From positions 1 through 6,381 of the forward strand of contig CALFMQ010000082.1 of NCBI GenBank assembly GCA_937879825.1: a stretch of DNA of 6,381 bases, written 5' to 3'. How positions within the stretch are numbered: the stretch's first letter is position 1; every line of letters begins with the position of its first letter. The notes beneath the pieces were generated by a model, which had not been told where the DNA came from, did not search any database, and saw only the letters and a program-made list of their open reading frames with translations. Shown piece after piece: positions 5,432 through 6,381 of this stretch. This DNA is from an uncultured Phycisphaerales bacterium. Its GTDB lineage: Bacteria > Planctomycetota > Phycisphaerae > Phycisphaerales > UBA1924. The position numbers were made by a program, and so were the translations under genes.

Positions 5432-6381
5432 GTGCTCACGCCTCAACGCAAGAAACGACTCAGGCAGCTCTGGCCGTGGTTCCTGTTCCTCGTGATCTTC
5501 TACATCACGTGGGCCGTCATCGTCCTCGCCGGCGATCACCTCACAGATGTCCGCGACAACTGGGGAATCGCCGTCGCGATGGCCGCCGGGTCCTATTTCG
5601 CCGGCTCCACACCCATGGGCGGCGGCACCGTCGGCTTCCCCGTCCTCGTCCTGCTCTTCCACCAGTCCGCCGACATCGGCCGCCACTTCTCCTTCGCCGT
5701 CCAGTCCATCGGGATGGTCAGCGCCTCCATCTTCATCCTCTGCTTCCGCCAACCCGTCGAGTGGCGCATGCTCCGGTGGGCCATGCTCGGCTCGCTCATC
5801 GGCACCCCTTTCGGCGCCGCCCTCATCGCGCCCGCCGTCCCCCAACTCTTCGTCAAACTCCTCTTCGCGATCATCTGGTGCTCGTTCGGCATCATGCACT
5901 TCATCAAGGGCGACGAAATCTGCCGCGCCCAGGGAATCCACGAGGTCCAGCGCAAATACGAACGCCGCATCGGCCTCGGGCTGGGCCTCCTCGCCGGCGC
6001 GACCATCGCTTCCATCACCGGTGTCGGCATCGATATGGTCATCTACGCCGTCCTCGTCCTGCTCTTCCGCGCCGACCTCAAGATCGCCGTGCCCACTTCC
6101 GTCATCCTCATGGCCTTCACATCCGTCGTCGGGATCGCCGCCAATCTCGCGCTCAACGAGTACGATCCGGCGGCCTTTGTCATGCACCGCAAGGTCCTCT
6201 ACGCGTGGCTCGCCGCCGCCCCGATTGTCGCGCTGGGCGCCCCCATCGGAGCGTTCGTCGTCCGACGCATGAAGCGCAAACCAACGCTCATGATCGTCTC
6301 GGCGCTCTGCGTCATCCAGTTCATCTGGACCATCGTCCAGGAGGGCCGCAACATGAGCGCCCTCGCGTTCGTAGGCACATT
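5432..6381 (+). CDS. TauE/SafE (DUF81) family membrane permease, 3' partial
   Basis: The frame from GTG 5432 is open to the window end, giving 316 residues and two spare bases with no stop. The protein starts with a basic stretch (MLTPQRKKRLRQ) followed by multiple hydrophobic segments, roughly at 13-33, 46-76, 86-105, 114-135, 138-158, 180-212, 217-241, 256-278 and 285-303. The family's internal duplication is visible: GSYFAGSTPMGGGTVGFPVL (53-72) in the first half and GLLAGATIASITGVGIDMVI (185-204) in the second. A polar loop (159-179) joins the halves. TauE/SafE proteins are inner-membrane exporters or importers of sulfite, sulfoacetate and related organic acids; the actual substrate here is unknown. 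Typical members have 250-300 residues, so this one is at or above the usual length and should end soon after the window. It is transcribed away from the acylase across 106 bases. Confidence 0.9.
   Translation, partial: MLTPQRKKRLRQLWPWFLFLVIFYITWAVIVLAGDHLTDVRDNWGIAVAMAAGSYFAGSTPMGGGTVGFPVLVLLFHQSADIGRHFSFAVQSIGMVSASIFILCFRQPVEWRMLRWAMLGSLIGTPFGAALIAPAVPQLFVKLLFAIIWCSFGIMHFIKGDEICRAQGIHEVQRKYERRIGLGLGLLAGATIASITGVGIDMVIYAVLVLLFRADLKIAVPTSVILMAFTSVVGIAANLALNEYDPAAFVMHRKVLYAWLAAAPIVALGAPIGAFVVRRMKRKPTLMIVSALCVIQFIWTIVQEGRNMSALAFVGT

Noticed and set aside
5326..5439. Acylase start at GTG 5439 (38 residues longer)
   Set aside because: The ribosome site would lie one base from the start codon, the added residues are not signal-like, and ATG 5325 places the basic N-terminus directly before the membrane anchor.
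5378..6187. 269-codon minus-strand frame opposite the TauE/SafE gene, very rich in Asp, Glu and Gly
   Set aside because: The composition is the complement of C-ending codons in a membrane protein gene. The plus strand carries a clear TauE/SafE protein over the same bases.
5547..6272. 241-codon Ser/Pro-rich frame on plus
   Set aside because: It is a shifted reading of the permease gene with low-complexity Ser/Pro/Ala content and no recognisable domain.

Overview
This is a high-GC bacterial window. Most coding sequence has a strong preference for C at third codon positions. An acylase with an N-terminal membrane anchor suggests an envelope with an exported compartment. The GC-rich, C-ending codon use, the TTG and GTG starts and the gene families together are compatible with a planctomycete of the Phycisphaerae type. 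That placement is inference only, because no phylogenetic marker is present. No CRISPR array, insertion sequence, rRNA or phage gene is visible. I did not find a convincing new multi-gene system. The interest lies in individual genes and in small structured sites.

The left part (1-1247) is a tightly packed plus-strand run. It holds the C-terminal tail of a TIGR01777/YfcH-type epimerase, a YbjQ (UPF0145) protein with an unusual N-terminal extension, and a RimJ/RimL-like GNAT acetyltransferase. The first two overlap at an ATGA and the next two overlap by 26 bases, so an operon with translational coupling is likely. After a 73-base gap with a strong hairpin comes a DUF1643 protein (1321-1797), also on plus. 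The YbjQ gene and the first half of the DUF1643 gene are visibly less GC-rich (about 52-57% in lines I counted) than the GNAT gene between them (about 72% in one counted line). This may mark acquired genes.

From 1929 to 5325 everything reads on the minus strand. In transcription order it is a membrane-anchored penicillin-acylase-family Ntn hydrolase (3022-5325), tRNA-Val(GAC) with its own probable promoter and an excellent intrinsic terminator, and a second GNAT protein. That GNAT protein almost certainly starts at a TTG behind a perfect AGGAGG. The plus and minus blocks converge in a 131-base intergenic stretch (1798-1928).

At the right end, a TauE/SafE-family permease gene starts at GTG 5432 on plus. 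It is divergent from the acylase across a 106-base intergenic region and runs off the window after 316 codons. The shared regulatory region makes a functional link between the acylase and the anion exporter possible but unproven.
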